Shown here: in pieces, positions 18,405-26,519 of the stretch
How the letters are laid out: each line of letters begins with the position of its first letter
Position numbering within the stretch: position 1 is the stretch's first letter
NCBI RefSeq assembly: GCF_050633145.1
Contig: NZ_JBOEFY010000037.1
Span: 1-64,000, forward strand
Reading direction: 5' to 3'
DNA from: Kordia sp050633145
GTDB lineage: Bacteria; Bacteroidota; Bacteroidia; Flavobacteriales; Flavobacteriaceae
DNA length: 64,000 nt
Translations under genes and position numbers: made by a program
The notes under the pieces: generated by a model
What the model was told of the DNA's origin: nothing
The model's database searches: none
What the model saw: only the letters and a program-made list of their open reading frames with translations

Positions 18405-18626
18405 GTGGTTGTTATTTACCTTTATAACATATTATGAATATATTTTAATATCTTATTAGAAATTTTACTTGTAATCTATTATTAATGTAATGAGTTAGAT
18501 TAGAATTAGAAATTTTGAACCTATACGCAAAGGCTTGGAGGAAAATGTAGATTGAAAAAAATCTAACCTACCGAAAATCTAGTGAAATCAAGGGTTATAG
18601 AAAACGTTACTCAGAATTAAAAGCGA
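18405..18626 (+). promoter_or_regulatory. Upstream region of the isonitrile cassette with a candidate operator
   Basis: 222 nt without a gene. An inverted repeat TAGATT-6 nt-AATCTA lies at 18548-18565, and GTTAGATT at 18494-18501 is the reverse complement of AATCTAAC at 18560-18567. These are possible binding sites for the TetR-type domain encoded just downstream. Short repeats arise by chance in AT-rich DNA, so support is weak. Confidence 0.3.
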
Positions 18627-20207
18627 ATGCAAAATAATTTTAAATCATATCGAATTTGTCAAATAGCCGTTTCCTTATTTACCGAAGTTGGGTTTGACGA
18701 AACATCAATGATTGATATTGCAGAAAAAGCTGCAATACCAGAAGTCGAATTGTATTCCTACTTTGGTCACAAAAACGATATCATTTTATTCTTTTTTCAA
18801 AGCATTAATTCAGACTGGCAGATAGCAGTTGATAATATTTCTTCAAAAAAAATAGCAAATCGATTTGAGGAGGCACTGATGCTAAAGGTTAAACTTATAA
18901 CACCTTACGTTGGTTTTTTAAATCAAATATTAGGATTGCTAATCCAAAGTTCAAAAATTGGTGTAAAAGCTTCAAGAACTTCACACATTCGAGCTATCGG
19001 AATGCAAACGATGCAATCTATAATAGATGGATCAACCAACGGAAAGAAAACACAAAAAAAGGTTCCCCAACTTCCATCAATGATGTATTTCGCGCATTGG
19101 GCGGTTTTATTCACTCACATGCAAACAGAAGATAACGAAAAGGTTACTACCTTAATAAAATTGTTATCCAAATCACTAAAACATTCTAAGAACTTTGCTC
19201 TAATTAAAAAGCTATTTCCAGTGTTCGATGAATTAGGGAAAATTACTGAGGATTTACTTAATGTGAATACTAAGTCGAAGCATACATTAGATAAGGAAAT
19301 TTTAAAAGTAATCTTCAACAATCGGAAAGCAACCAATCTCGAAAAACAATGTGAATTAAACCAATGCCCTACTTGTTTTGAGGTACATGAACATGCTGTG
19401 AATTTCTTTACCAGTCAAAACAAACCCATTCATTTTATTCTGCCTGCATTCCCAGCGAAGTCACCAAACCGATCAAAAACAATCGGAAAAACACCAGATC
19501 TTGGAGAAGAAATAGCATTAAAAACGTTGGCGTCAATGTGTGCCGAGATTGAAAGCATTTATGATCCTGGTGCTCAAATAACAATCTGTTCGGATGGTCG
19601 AATTTTTTCTGAACTCGTTGGAGTTTCTGACCACGATGTTACGGAATATGTTCAGGCTGTTTCTGATATGATTGCCCAACATGGAATAAAAAACATCAAT
19701 GTTTTAAATCTCGAAGATTTCTGTGAAGGCGAAGACTTTGAAGAAATGAGAAAGAACTTACTGACTGAATACGCTGAAGATATAGAAAATTTAAAATCTA
19801 AGATTAAAACTAAGCCAGATGCATTAAGTTTGTTTAATGGGATGCATCGATTTATAACAGAAGATCGTCTTGGAATTGACAAAGACAAATCAAAAACGCG
19901 CGTAAAAGAAGAATCAAAACTAATCGCAATTAAAGTCATTCAACACAGCAATGCTTGGACTCGATTCTTGGCGAATGTTTATCCCGAAGCTATTCGGTTG
20001 TCTATTCATCCGTATCCTGCACATCACAAAAAAATAGGGATTCAACTAACGAAAGCTGAAGACAATTGGTTAACTCCTTGGCATGGAGTTATTACATTAC
20101 AAAAAAATGACTACTTGTTGATGAAAAAAAGCAAAGCCGAAGAAATTGGAGCAACGCTAATTTACAATAATGATATTCCGTATTATTATTCCCTAAACGA
20201 AGACTAA
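18627..20207 (+). CDS. TetR-type regulator fused to isonitrile (isocyanide) synthase
   Basis: 526 residues. Residues about 1-225 look like a TetR protein: an HTH (ICQIAVSLFTEVGFDETSMI, then DIAEKAAIPEVELYSYFGHK) and a helical ligand domain. Residues about 255-526 are a PvcA/IsnA/DIT1-type isonitrile synthase, with the block KPIHFILPAFPAKSPNRSKT at 266-285 followed by PDLGEEIAL, and a C-terminal half with SIHPYPAHHKKIGIQL and TPWHGVITL. Family enzymes turn the amino group of Tyr or Trp into an isonitrile using ribulose-5-phosphate. The stop overlaps the next ATG by 1 nt. I know of no standard TetR-PvcA fusion. Confidence 0.85.
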   Translation: MQNNFKSYRICQIAVSLFTEVGFDETSMIDIAEKAAIPEVELYSYFGHKNDIILFFFQSINSDWQIAVDNISSKKIANRFEEALMLKVKLITPYVGFLNQILGLLIQSSKIGVKASRTSHIRAIGMQTMQSIIDGSTNGKKTQKKVPQLPSMMYFAHWAVLFTHMQTEDNEKVTTLIKLLSKSLKHSKNFALIKKLFPVFDELGKITEDLLNVNTKSKHTLDKEILKVIFNNRKATNLEKQCELNQCPTCFEVHEHAVNFFTSQNKPIHFILPAFPAKSPNRSKTIGKTPDLGEEIALKTLASMCAEIESIYDPGAQITICSDGRIFSELVGVSDHDVTEYVQAVSDMIAQHGIKNINVLNLEDFCEGEDFEEMRKNLLTEYAEDIENLKSKIKTKPDALSLFNGMHRFITEDRLGIDKDKSKTRVKEESKLIAIKVIQHSNAWTRFLANVYPEAIRLSIHPYPAHHKKIGIQLTKAEDNWLTPWHGVITLQKNDYLLMKKSKAEEIGATLIYNNDIPYYYSLNED

Positions 20208-21946
20208 TGGAGTATTCAATTGAAAAAATCGTTCCATTTGGTGTGCTTATCACCAATACCAAAAACACAGGTTCTATTGAACAATTTGACAAAGAACAAC
20301 TTTACCGTTGGATTTCCGAATACAAGGTAGTTCTCTTTCGTGGCTACACACAACTACCCAAACAAAAATTGGCTTTATTTGGACAACGATTGGGAAAACC
20401 ATTGCAATGGCCATTCGGATCGATTAACGAGTTAAAATTTAAACCAGATACTAAGAATTATATTTTCACAAATCACAAGGTTCCTGTTCATTGGGATGGT
20501 GCATTTAGAGGTACCATTCCGCATATTATACTTTTTCAATGCATCACAGCTCCAAAAAAGGAAGATTTTGGAGGAACAACATTTGTAAATACAGAAAAGA
20601 TATTAGCGAATGCTAGTCAGGCGCAACTCGACGAATGGGAAAAGATTTCGATAACTTATACCACTGAAAAATTGGCGCATTATGGAGGTGAAATCACGCA
20701 GAAATTCATTGCCAAACATGAGGTTGAAGGTCAAAAGGTAATCAGGTATGCAGAAGTTGTTGATGACATTAACCCTGTGCAATTGTCTGTTCATGGCCTT
20801 GATACTAAAACGTTCGATACATTTGAATCTGAGATTGAACACCTTTTGTATAGTCCTGAAAACTTATACACGCACAGATGGGAAGATGGAGATCTCGTTT
20901 TAGCTGATAATCATGCTCTTTTGCACGGACGAGAAGCTTATAAAAAGCAGAACGAACGTCATATTCAGCGAATCAACATCTTACACAGACCAAAAAATTC
21001 ATTAAAAAGAATCATAGAAAACAGCCTAACAATAAGAAGAAAAGAATTCTTTGTTGCGGAACTCCCTATATTTATTATTCCTTTATTATTGAGTATTACA
21101 GCTTGGAATGACTTCCTTAAACCCAGTTTATATTTAGGAATGATTGCCATATTTATGTTATTCAATATTGGTGATATGATTAATTGTTATGCTGATTACA
21201 AATTAGACTCAATCTACAAGAGCCATCTATCGAATGCAGTATATGAGCTTGGAAAAAAAAATGTGAAATGGCAAATTATTGTATCTGGAATAGTAGCGTT
21301 GGTGCTCACAACTATAATCGCGATTTCTACAAACCAATTGTATTTAATACCCTTTACACTTTTTGGAACTTTTATGGGGCTTCAATATTCGATCAAACCA
21401 TTTAAATTTAAATCCAGCGGAATGTTCCAGTTCTTCTGTCTTTGGGCAATTATTTTTTCTGGTCCAATGGTATATATTGCGATTATTACATCTGGACTTC
21501 CTAGTCTGGTTTACTTTCTAATATTTACCTTTTATGGTTTTCATCAAATGGGGATTATTTTATTAAATACTGCAGAAGATTATCCAGAAGATTTGAGCGA
21601 TAACCTCAATACAGTTATCGTCAGATTAGGTCTGCATCGATCTATGAAAATCGCTTTTAATATTGTTTTGTTCTCTGGAATTATTCTTAAAGCTTGTATG
21701 ATTTATTTATTCTACGAACTCTCTGTGCCAATTTACATATATGTATCTATTCTGATTTTTAGTGTTGGATGGTTAAAAATCGTCACAGAATATAAAACTA
21801 TTGTCACTAAGTTAACTACGCTTTCTGTGGATGATGCCGTTAAGGAAATTAAGAAAAATGGTATGAAAGTTCCTGAATGGCTCAAATTAGGAGCCTATAC
21901 ATTTCTAGTTCCAATTATCACTTATTTTTTATGGAAAATACTCTAG
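20207..21946 (+). CDS. Fe(II)/2-oxoglutarate dioxygenase (PvcB/IsnB-like) fused to UbiA prenyltransferase
   Basis: 579 residues, two domains. Residues 1-265 are TauD/PvcB-like: iron ligands H95-x-D97 (VHWDGAF) and H240 (LLHGREAY), with 2-oxoglutarate-binding Arg in RHIQRI. Residues about 270-579 are a polytopic membrane domain with UbiA Asp motifs N326-x3-D330-x3-D334 (NCYADYKLD) and D458YPED462, plus YSIKPFKFKSSG as in aromatic UbiA enzymes. PvcB/IsnB partners desaturate and decarboxylate the isonitrile acid; a membrane prenyltransferase on the same chain suggests transfer of an isoprenoid to the product. The next ATG lies 16 nt inside its end. Confidence 0.85.
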   Translation: MEYSIEKIVPFGVLITNTKNTGSIEQFDKEQLYRWISEYKVVLFRGYTQLPKQKLALFGQRLGKPLQWPFGSINELKFKPDTKNYIFTNHKVPVHWDGAFRGTIPHIILFQCITAPKKEDFGGTTFVNTEKILANASQAQLDEWEKISITYTTEKLAHYGGEITQKFIAKHEVEGQKVIRYAEVVDDINPVQLSVHGLDTKTFDTFESEIEHLLYSPENLYTHRWEDGDLVLADNHALLHGREAYKKQNERHIQRINILHRPKNSLKRIIENSLTIRRKEFFVAELPIFIIPLLLSITAWNDFLKPSLYLGMIAIFMLFNIGDMINCYADYKLDSIYKSHLSNAVYELGKKNVKWQIIVSGIVALVLTTIIAISTNQLYLIPFTLFGTFMGLQYSIKPFKFKSSGMFQFFCLWAIIFSGPMVYIAIITSGLPSLVYFLIFTFYGFHQMGIILLNTAEDYPEDLSDNLNTVIVRLGLHRSMKIAFNIVLFSGIILKACMIYLFYELSVPIYIYVSILIFSVGWLKIVTEYKTIVTKLTTLSVDDAVKEIKKNGMKVPEWLKLGAYTFLVPIITYFLWKIL

Positions 21947-23067
21947 ACACATATGATTGCATAATTATTGGTGGAGGTATCGCAGGCTTATCGCTATCAA
22001 TACAACTATCTATAAAACAGCGAAATGTGTTATTAATTGAGAAAGGAAATTATCCGTCTCATAAAGTTTGTGGAGAATATATTTCGAATGAAAGTATTTC
22101 TTTTTTAAATGGATTGGGTTTAGAGGAAGTCCTTGCTGATTCTCCTAAAATAGATCGTTTATTCTTAAGTTCTCCATCCGGAATTAGCGTACGAAGAAAA
22201 TTGGATATTGGCGGAATAGGAATATCTAGATATAAGCTAGATTATGAACTTTATCTACAAGCGAAAAAAACCGGAGTGGATATCAAGACCGATACAAAAG
22301 TGACTAATATAACACGAGAAGGACATGGTGCATATAGTGTTGAAACATCAAAGCAATCTTATCAGACATCGATTGTGATTGGCGCATTCGGAAAAAACTC
22401 TTCTATTGATAAGGTTCTTGGTCTTAATTATAAAGCGAAAAACAAGAAAAACCTATATGTTGCGGTCAAATATCATATCAAAGCAGATTTTGATACGTCT
22501 GTAGTAGAAATGCATAATTTCGAAGGAGGTTATTGTGGAATTTCATCTATTGAAGACGACAAGATTAATTTGAGTTACATAACTAAGGCTTCAGCGATTA
22601 AAAAATTTGGAAGTATTGAAAAAATGGAAAAGCATGTTTTATCAAAAAACCCACATCTAAGAAAATATTTTGAAGATGCAACGTTTCTTTTTAAATCTCC
22701 TTTAACCATATCGCATCTACATTTTGGCACAAAAAAAACAGTTGTAAACGATATTATTATGATTGGCGATTCTGCTGGAAATATTGCACCACTTAGCGGG
22801 AACGGAATGAGTATAGCTTTGAAAAGTTCGCAGTTAGCTTTCAATGAAATTGAGCGCTATTTTAATTCTAAAATCTCGTATAAAAAAATGACTGATTCAT
22901 ATAATGAGCAGTATAACATTTTTTTTAAGAACAGAATCAGTCATGCTAAGTTTATTAATTTATTTTTCTTAAGCCCTTTCTTTTCGAATATAGCTTTCGC
23001 GTTCTTGAAAATTTTCCCAAAGCCTATTGATTGGATGAGCAAAAAAATACGAGGAGATCATTTTTAA
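21931..23067 (+). CDS. FAD-dependent oxidoreductase, geranylgeranyl-reductase-like
   Basis: 378 residues from the ATG at MENTLDTYDC; a longer frame starts upstream but lacks a sensible start. N-terminal Rossmann site IIIGGGIAGLSLS, then KVCGEYISNES as in the geranylgeranyl reductase/FAD monooxygenase group, and the second FAD motif IGDSAGNIAPLSGNGMSIAL. The WxWxIP motif of flavin halogenases is absent. In the cassette it could reduce the isoprenoid chain or oxidise the product; which one cannot be told. It overlaps the upstream gene by 16 nt, so translation is coupled. Confidence 0.85.
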   Translation: MENTLDTYDCIIIGGGIAGLSLSIQLSIKQRNVLLIEKGNYPSHKVCGEYISNESISFLNGLGLEEVLADSPKIDRLFLSSPSGISVRRKLDIGGIGISRYKLDYELYLQAKKTGVDIKTDTKVTNITREGHGAYSVETSKQSYQTSIVIGAFGKNSSIDKVLGLNYKAKNKKNLYVAVKYHIKADFDTSVVEMHNFEGGYCGISSIEDDKINLSYITKASAIKKFGSIEKMEKHVLSKNPHLRKYFEDATFLFKSPLTISHLHFGTKKTVVNDIIMIGDSAGNIAPLSGNGMSIALKSSQLAFNEIERYFNSKISYKKMTDSYNEQYNIFFKNRISHAKFINLFFLSPFFSNIAFAFLKIFPKPIDWMSKKIRGDHF

Positions 23068-23132
23068 TTGTAATTATAATCTGCTGCTATTTTTACTACT
23101 ATTATTAAAATAACATATCCCATTCAAGAAAC

Positions 23133-23243
23133 GGGTTAAAATATTACCAAGAGATGCTTACACGTATCTAGAATATCGTTTAAAGATAAAGACGATAAAG
23201 TTTATAAATAATAAAAGCGACCAGTGATGGTCGATTTTTTTGT
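23133..23243 (+). pseudogene. Direct repeat copy 2: degenerate 3' end of rng plus terminator
   Basis: Repeats the last 27 or so codons of rng and its terminator. A 41-nt core is identical, but a 1-bp deletion (TTTTA to TTTA at about 23179) breaks the frame and no start is present. The terminator hairpin is kept, with its inner 10 nt reading as the reverse complement of copy 1. It marks the right edge of the cassette and can end its transcription. Confidence 0.88.
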
Positions 23244-23438
23244 TCCTAACGTGAATTTCAAACTCGTATTAACTTTTCTGTTTCTATTTTTTCACCACGA
23301 ATTCACGAATATTTTTCGGTTTGTTTCAAAGCAAAATTATTACTACTTAGAAACAGATCACTTCGTCATGCTTCCTCGTAATGACGTTTCAAAAAATCTC
23401 AATTCTCATATCTCAATACTAACAGCTATCTTTACACC
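23244..23438. repeat. Intergenic stretch with dispersed-repeat-like fragments
   Basis: No credible gene. CACCACGAATTCACGAAT (about 23295) and CACTTCGTCATGCTTCCTCG followed by TAATGACG (about 23359-23386, arms CGTCAT/ATGACG) have the form of repeat fragments scattered through many Bacteroidota genomes. Their crowding at the right edge of the cassette fits a recombination-prone junction. Identification is by recollection of the pattern. Confidence 0.4.
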
Positions 23439-24128
23439 ATGAAACAACAAAACCTACTATTACTACACGGCGCTTTAGGAAGTGAAGCCCAACTCAAACC
23501 ATTACAAGAACTCTTATCTAACGACTTTAATGTACATACTGTAAACTTTGAAGGTCACGGCGGACGCACTTCAGATGATGAATTTGATATGGAACGATTT
23601 GCCGAAAATGTTGTTGAGGAGCTTCAAACACTAGGAATTTCCCAAACACATATTTTTGGGTATAGCATGGGCGGTTATGTTGCGTTAACTCTTGCTAAGA
23701 AATATCCAGAAATGGTAGAAAGCATTGTAACGCTTGGCACAAAGTTTAATTGGAATTTAGAAAGCGCACAAAAAGAAGTCAAAATGTTGAATCCAGAGAA
23801 AATTGAAGAAAAAGTGCCTGCGTTTGCAAAACGTCTTCATGAATTGCATCAACCAAATGACTGGAAAAAAGTGATGCAAAAAACAGCCGAAATGATGCTA
23901 TCCTTAGCGAATGGCAAAAGATTAACTGATTCAGATTTACAACACATTCAACATAAAGTACTGATCGGAATTGGATCTCTAGACACTATGGTTACGATTG
24001 AAGAATCTGAAAATGCAGCAGCTCAATTACCAAACGGAATTATACAAATTATTGAAGCTGTAAAACATCCGATTGAAAAAGTAGATACAAATGTGTTGAC
24101 AACTGTTATTCGAAAATTTATTGCTTAA
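23439..24128 (+). CDS. Alpha/beta hydrolase
   Basis: 229 residues. HGALGSEAQLKPL is the oxyanion-side loop, the nucleophile elbow is GYSMGGY with Ser76, the acid is probably in GIGSLDTMV, and the His is in AVKHPIEKV. Cytosolic, no signal peptide. The substrate is unknown. It is followed after 9 nt by a Crp-type regulator gene, so probably one operon. Confidence 0.85.
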   Translation: MKQQNLLLLHGALGSEAQLKPLQELLSNDFNVHTVNFEGHGGRTSDDEFDMERFAENVVEELQTLGISQTHIFGYSMGGYVALTLAKKYPEMVESIVTLGTKFNWNLESAQKEVKMLNPEKIEEKVPAFAKRLHELHQPNDWKKVMQKTAEMMLSLANGKRLTDSDLQHIQHKVLIGIGSLDTMVTIEESENAAAQLPNGIIQIIEAVKHPIEKVDTNVLTTVIRKFIA

Positions 24129-24137
24129 TTCTAACCT

Positions 24138-24707
24138 GTGAAATCACAATTATTTACATATTTAAATCGTTACGTATCTTTTGAATCTGAAGAAATTGAC
24201 TTGATATTCAATTCACTTTCACAAAAAACATTTCACAAAAAAGAATTCTTATTAGCCCAATATCAGGTTTGTAAACATCGCTTTTTTATTCTTGAAGGTT
24301 TGGTTCGTTACTATAAAACCGACAGCGATGGCAATGAAAATATAAGTCTCTTCGGAATTGAAAATTGGTGGATTACAAATTTAGATAGTTTTATAAACGA
24401 AGTTCCTTCACACAATGCAATTCAGGCAGTTGAGAACACAACTGTGTTATATATTTCAAAGAGCGATCTAGAGTTGTTGTATGAAAAAGTTCCAAAACTC
24501 GAACGCGCGTTTCGAATCATCACAGAAAAAACACTGATTGCTATTCAACGAAAAGATGAGATTTACATGAAACAAAATAGCAAAGAACGTTATTACAGTC
24601 TTGTAGATACGATTCCAAATTTTGCCCAACGCGTTCCGCAATATATGATTGCTTCCTATTTAGATATTACGCCCGAATATTTAAGTGAAATCCGAAAAAA
24701 CAGGTAA
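24138..24707 (+). CDS. Crp/Fnr family transcriptional regulator
   Basis: 189 residues from GTG. The cyclic-nucleotide-binding-like beta-roll covers about 15-115 (FHKKEFLLAQYQVCKHRFFI, EGLVRYYKTDSDGNENISLF), and the C-terminal HTH ends in RVPQYMIASYLDITPEYLSE. No Fnr-type Cys cluster is seen. It is of the short Bacteroidota type often found next to small stress or detoxification genes, and here an AhpD-like gene lies downstream. It may bind the palindrome between the two genes. Confidence 0.88.
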   Translation: MKSQLFTYLNRYVSFESEEIDLIFNSLSQKTFHKKEFLLAQYQVCKHRFFILEGLVRYYKTDSDGNENISLFGIENWWITNLDSFINEVPSHNAIQAVENTTVLYISKSDLELLYEKVPKLERAFRIITEKTLIAIQRKDEIYMKQNSKERYYSLVDTIPNFAQRVPQYMIASYLDITPEYLSEIRKNR

Positions 24708-24717
24708 ATTCATGACT

Positions 24718-24765
24718 TTCTTAAGATACCTTAAGAAGTTTCAAGCGTGTTCCAAGGTAGTTTTG
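24718..24765 (+). promoter_or_regulatory. Candidate operator and promoter of the AhpD-like gene
   Basis: Perfect 8-bp inverted repeat TTCTTAAG-ATAC-CTTAAGAA (24718-24737), then TAGTTTTG at 24758-24765, matching the Bacteroidota -7 consensus TAnnTTTG. The palindrome covers the expected -33 region, so a bound regulator, possibly the upstream Crp-type protein, would control initiation. Confidence 0.5.
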
Positions 24766-24787
24766 TAGAAACTATAAATCATACAAC

Positions 24788-25237
24788 ATGGAACGAATTT
24801 CATACGGAGATATTCCCAAAGGAATGTTTGAACATTTACAAAAGATAGAAGTATATATTAAAGAATCTTCTATAGACAATCAGCTTTTAGAACTTATTAA
24901 ATTACGTGTTTCACAAAAAAATGGTTGTGCCTATTGCGTAGATATGCATCACAAAGAATTAAAGAAAACTGGAGAAACAGAATTGCGACTTTCTTCTTTG
25001 TGTGTTTGGGAAGAAACACCTTATTTTTCTGAAAAAGAACGCACAGTATTAACTTTTGCTGATACGCTAACAAAACTACAACGAACTCCTATTCCGGATG
25101 CAGTATACAATTCGTTATTACAGTTTTTTGATAAGAAAGAGATTTGCATACTTACACTCGCCATCACACAAATAAATACTTGGAATCGATTGATGAAAAC
25201 ATTTTTATTTACGCCAGGGAATTATGTAGCAACTTAA
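24788..25237 (+). CDS. AhpD-like carboxymuconolactone decarboxylase family protein
   Basis: 149 residues. The redox motif C47-x-x-C50-x3-H54 (CAYCVDMHH) is typical of AhpD-like alkylhydroperoxidase proteins, with upstream LLELIKLRVSQKNG. It probably has peroxidase or disulfide reductase activity in the cytosol. A Crp-type regulator gene and a palindromic site precede it, and a hairpin terminator follows. Confidence 0.88.
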   Translation: MERISYGDIPKGMFEHLQKIEVYIKESSIDNQLLELIKLRVSQKNGCAYCVDMHHKELKKTGETELRLSSLCVWEETPYFSEKERTVLTFADTLTKLQRTPIPDAVYNSLLQFFDKKEICILTLAITQINTWNRLMKTFLFTPGNYVAT

Positions 25238-25243
25238 TAGAAG

Positions 25244-25268
25244 AACGACCAAATTTGGTCGTTTTTTT
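25244..25268 (+). terminator. Terminator of the AhpD-like gene
   Basis: Perfect 20-bp palindrome AACGACCAAATTTGGTCGTT (25244-25263) followed by a T-run. Confidence 0.85.
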
Positions 25269-25279
25269 TAGTAGTATTG

Positions 25280-25438
25280 ATGAATAAACTTTTTATCAAG
25301 TTGAATATGACGAAATCAGGAATACATATCACAGATTCCGAATTAATTTTTACCGCTTTTCCTTCTAAGGGAATTGGACTAGCAAACATATTATATAAAA
25401 GTCTACTCACTAATAGAAAGCCATCGTTTACTCATTAG
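25280..25438 (+). CDS. Possible small ORF of 52 residues
   Basis: Reads MNKLFIKLNMTKSGIHITDS and ends in NRKPSFTH. It lies in an otherwise empty stretch between a terminator and the TPR gene. No family is recognised and no convincing ribosome binding site is present. It could be a fragment of a decayed gene. Confidence 0.25.
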   Translation: MNKLFIKLNMTKSGIHITDSELIFTAFPSKGIGLANILYKSLLTNRKPSFTH

Positions 25439-25500
25439 CATTTTTCTAAAGAATTAAATTGAGCTATTTTTAAGCATAAAAGTTACCAAAACCAATACTC

Positions 25501-26367
25501 ATGAAAAATACCATTACATTTTTATGCGCACTATTCATCCTCAATATTAGTTTCGCGCAAAGCGACACAAAAGCAGCTTTTACCTTTGACAAAAAGTATT
25601 TCGAAGCAGTTGATACATGGGCAGTTTTTCCTAAAAAAGAAAAAGATACTACCTATATCATGGCATTCATCTATATAGATGAAGAAGCAGGTTTTACCAT
25701 GAAGTATCAAAGTAATATTTTAATAACTCCTGAAGGGTTAAAAAATAAACCTGTACTCGATGACAATACAAATATGATAGCCAGATTAACACCAAATACA
25801 ATTGATGTTGCCATTTTAACACCTCAGCAAGTGACAGCGCTTGGCTTACCCGAACAACCTGATTGGCTAAAAATATATAAACAAGACGCTGAAAAAGTCT
25901 CCTATCTAAAAAATATAGGATATCACTACAATCATGTGGGCGCAAGTAAATTGGCATTAATTCCTTTACTAAAAGCCTATGAGAAAGAACCGCATTACAA
26001 TGGTTTGGAATTTGAATTGTCATACGCATACAATGCAATTGGGCAGTTTGAAAAGGCAATTACAATCTTAGAAAAAGCAATTCACAACAATCCTAATAAT
26101 TACTATTTCTTCCGCGAATTAGGTTTTTCTTATAAAAATTTAAATCGTGTTGAAGATGCAGAACGTATTTATAAAAAAGGAATTTCTATTTCGGATAATG
26201 ATTTTGAAAAAAGTGAAATGGCAGTAAATATGGCGCAAACATATTTCCAACTTCGCAACAAAACTAAGTTTGACGAATGGGCAAAATTAACTCGAAAGTA
26301 TGCTGAAAAAGATTCTCGGTACGCGAAGTTTATTGATTCTTTTGAAAGTAATTGGGATAAGAAGTAA
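25501..26367 (+). CDS. Secreted tetratricopeptide repeat protein
   Basis: 288 residues. The signal peptide MKNTITFLCALFILNISFAQ is followed by a region of unknown fold (25-125) and about three TPR-like helices pairs at 135-280 (LKNIGYHYNHVGASKLALIP, GQFEKAITILEKAIHNNPNN, NRVEDAERIYKKGISI). Probably a periplasmic or outer-membrane-associated scaffold. It is monocistronic and no partner is evident. Confidence 0.75.
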   Translation: MKNTITFLCALFILNISFAQSDTKAAFTFDKKYFEAVDTWAVFPKKEKDTTYIMAFIYIDEEAGFTMKYQSNILITPEGLKNKPVLDDNTNMIARLTPNTIDVAILTPQQVTALGLPEQPDWLKIYKQDAEKVSYLKNIGYHYNHVGASKLALIPLLKAYEKEPHYNGLEFELSYAYNAIGQFEKAITILEKAIHNNPNNYYFFRELGFSYKNLNRVEDAERIYKKGISISDNDFEKSEMAVNMAQTYFQLRNKTKFDEWAKLTRKYAEKDSRYAKFIDSFESNWDKK

Positions 26368-26519
26368 CTTCACGCAAAAAATACAGTACATGCTTTTTTT
26401 AGTCCAATCGAATATTTATTTTGACCCAGATCATGAGCGTGTATGTGTTTGAGAAATTTCAAACTACTTACTAAAAACAAGCGAGTTCTTAGTATTTTTA
26501 CACGAATTAAAAATTACTC

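Larger units (their letters stand above)
18405..23132 (+). mobile_element. Putative inserted island carrying the isonitrile/prenyl cassette
   Basis: About 4.7 kb holding exactly three same-strand, overlapping biosynthetic genes, bracketed by the two copies of the rng 3' end and terminator. Gene-end duplications at both boundaries are a hallmark of integration at the 3' end of a host gene or of unequal recombination. No integrase or transposase gene and no terminal inverted repeat is visible inside, so the mechanism is unknown and the island may move only by homologous recombination. Confidence 0.6.

Noticed and set aside
21931..23067. FAD enzyme as a flavin-dependent halogenase
   Set aside because: The WxWxIP motif is absent; KVCGEY and GDSAGNIAPLSGNG fit the geranylgeranyl reductase/monooxygenase group instead.
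23224..23442. 72-codon open frame past the second rng repeat
   Set aside because: It runs through the terminator hairpin and dispersed-repeat fragments and overlaps the next gene's start.
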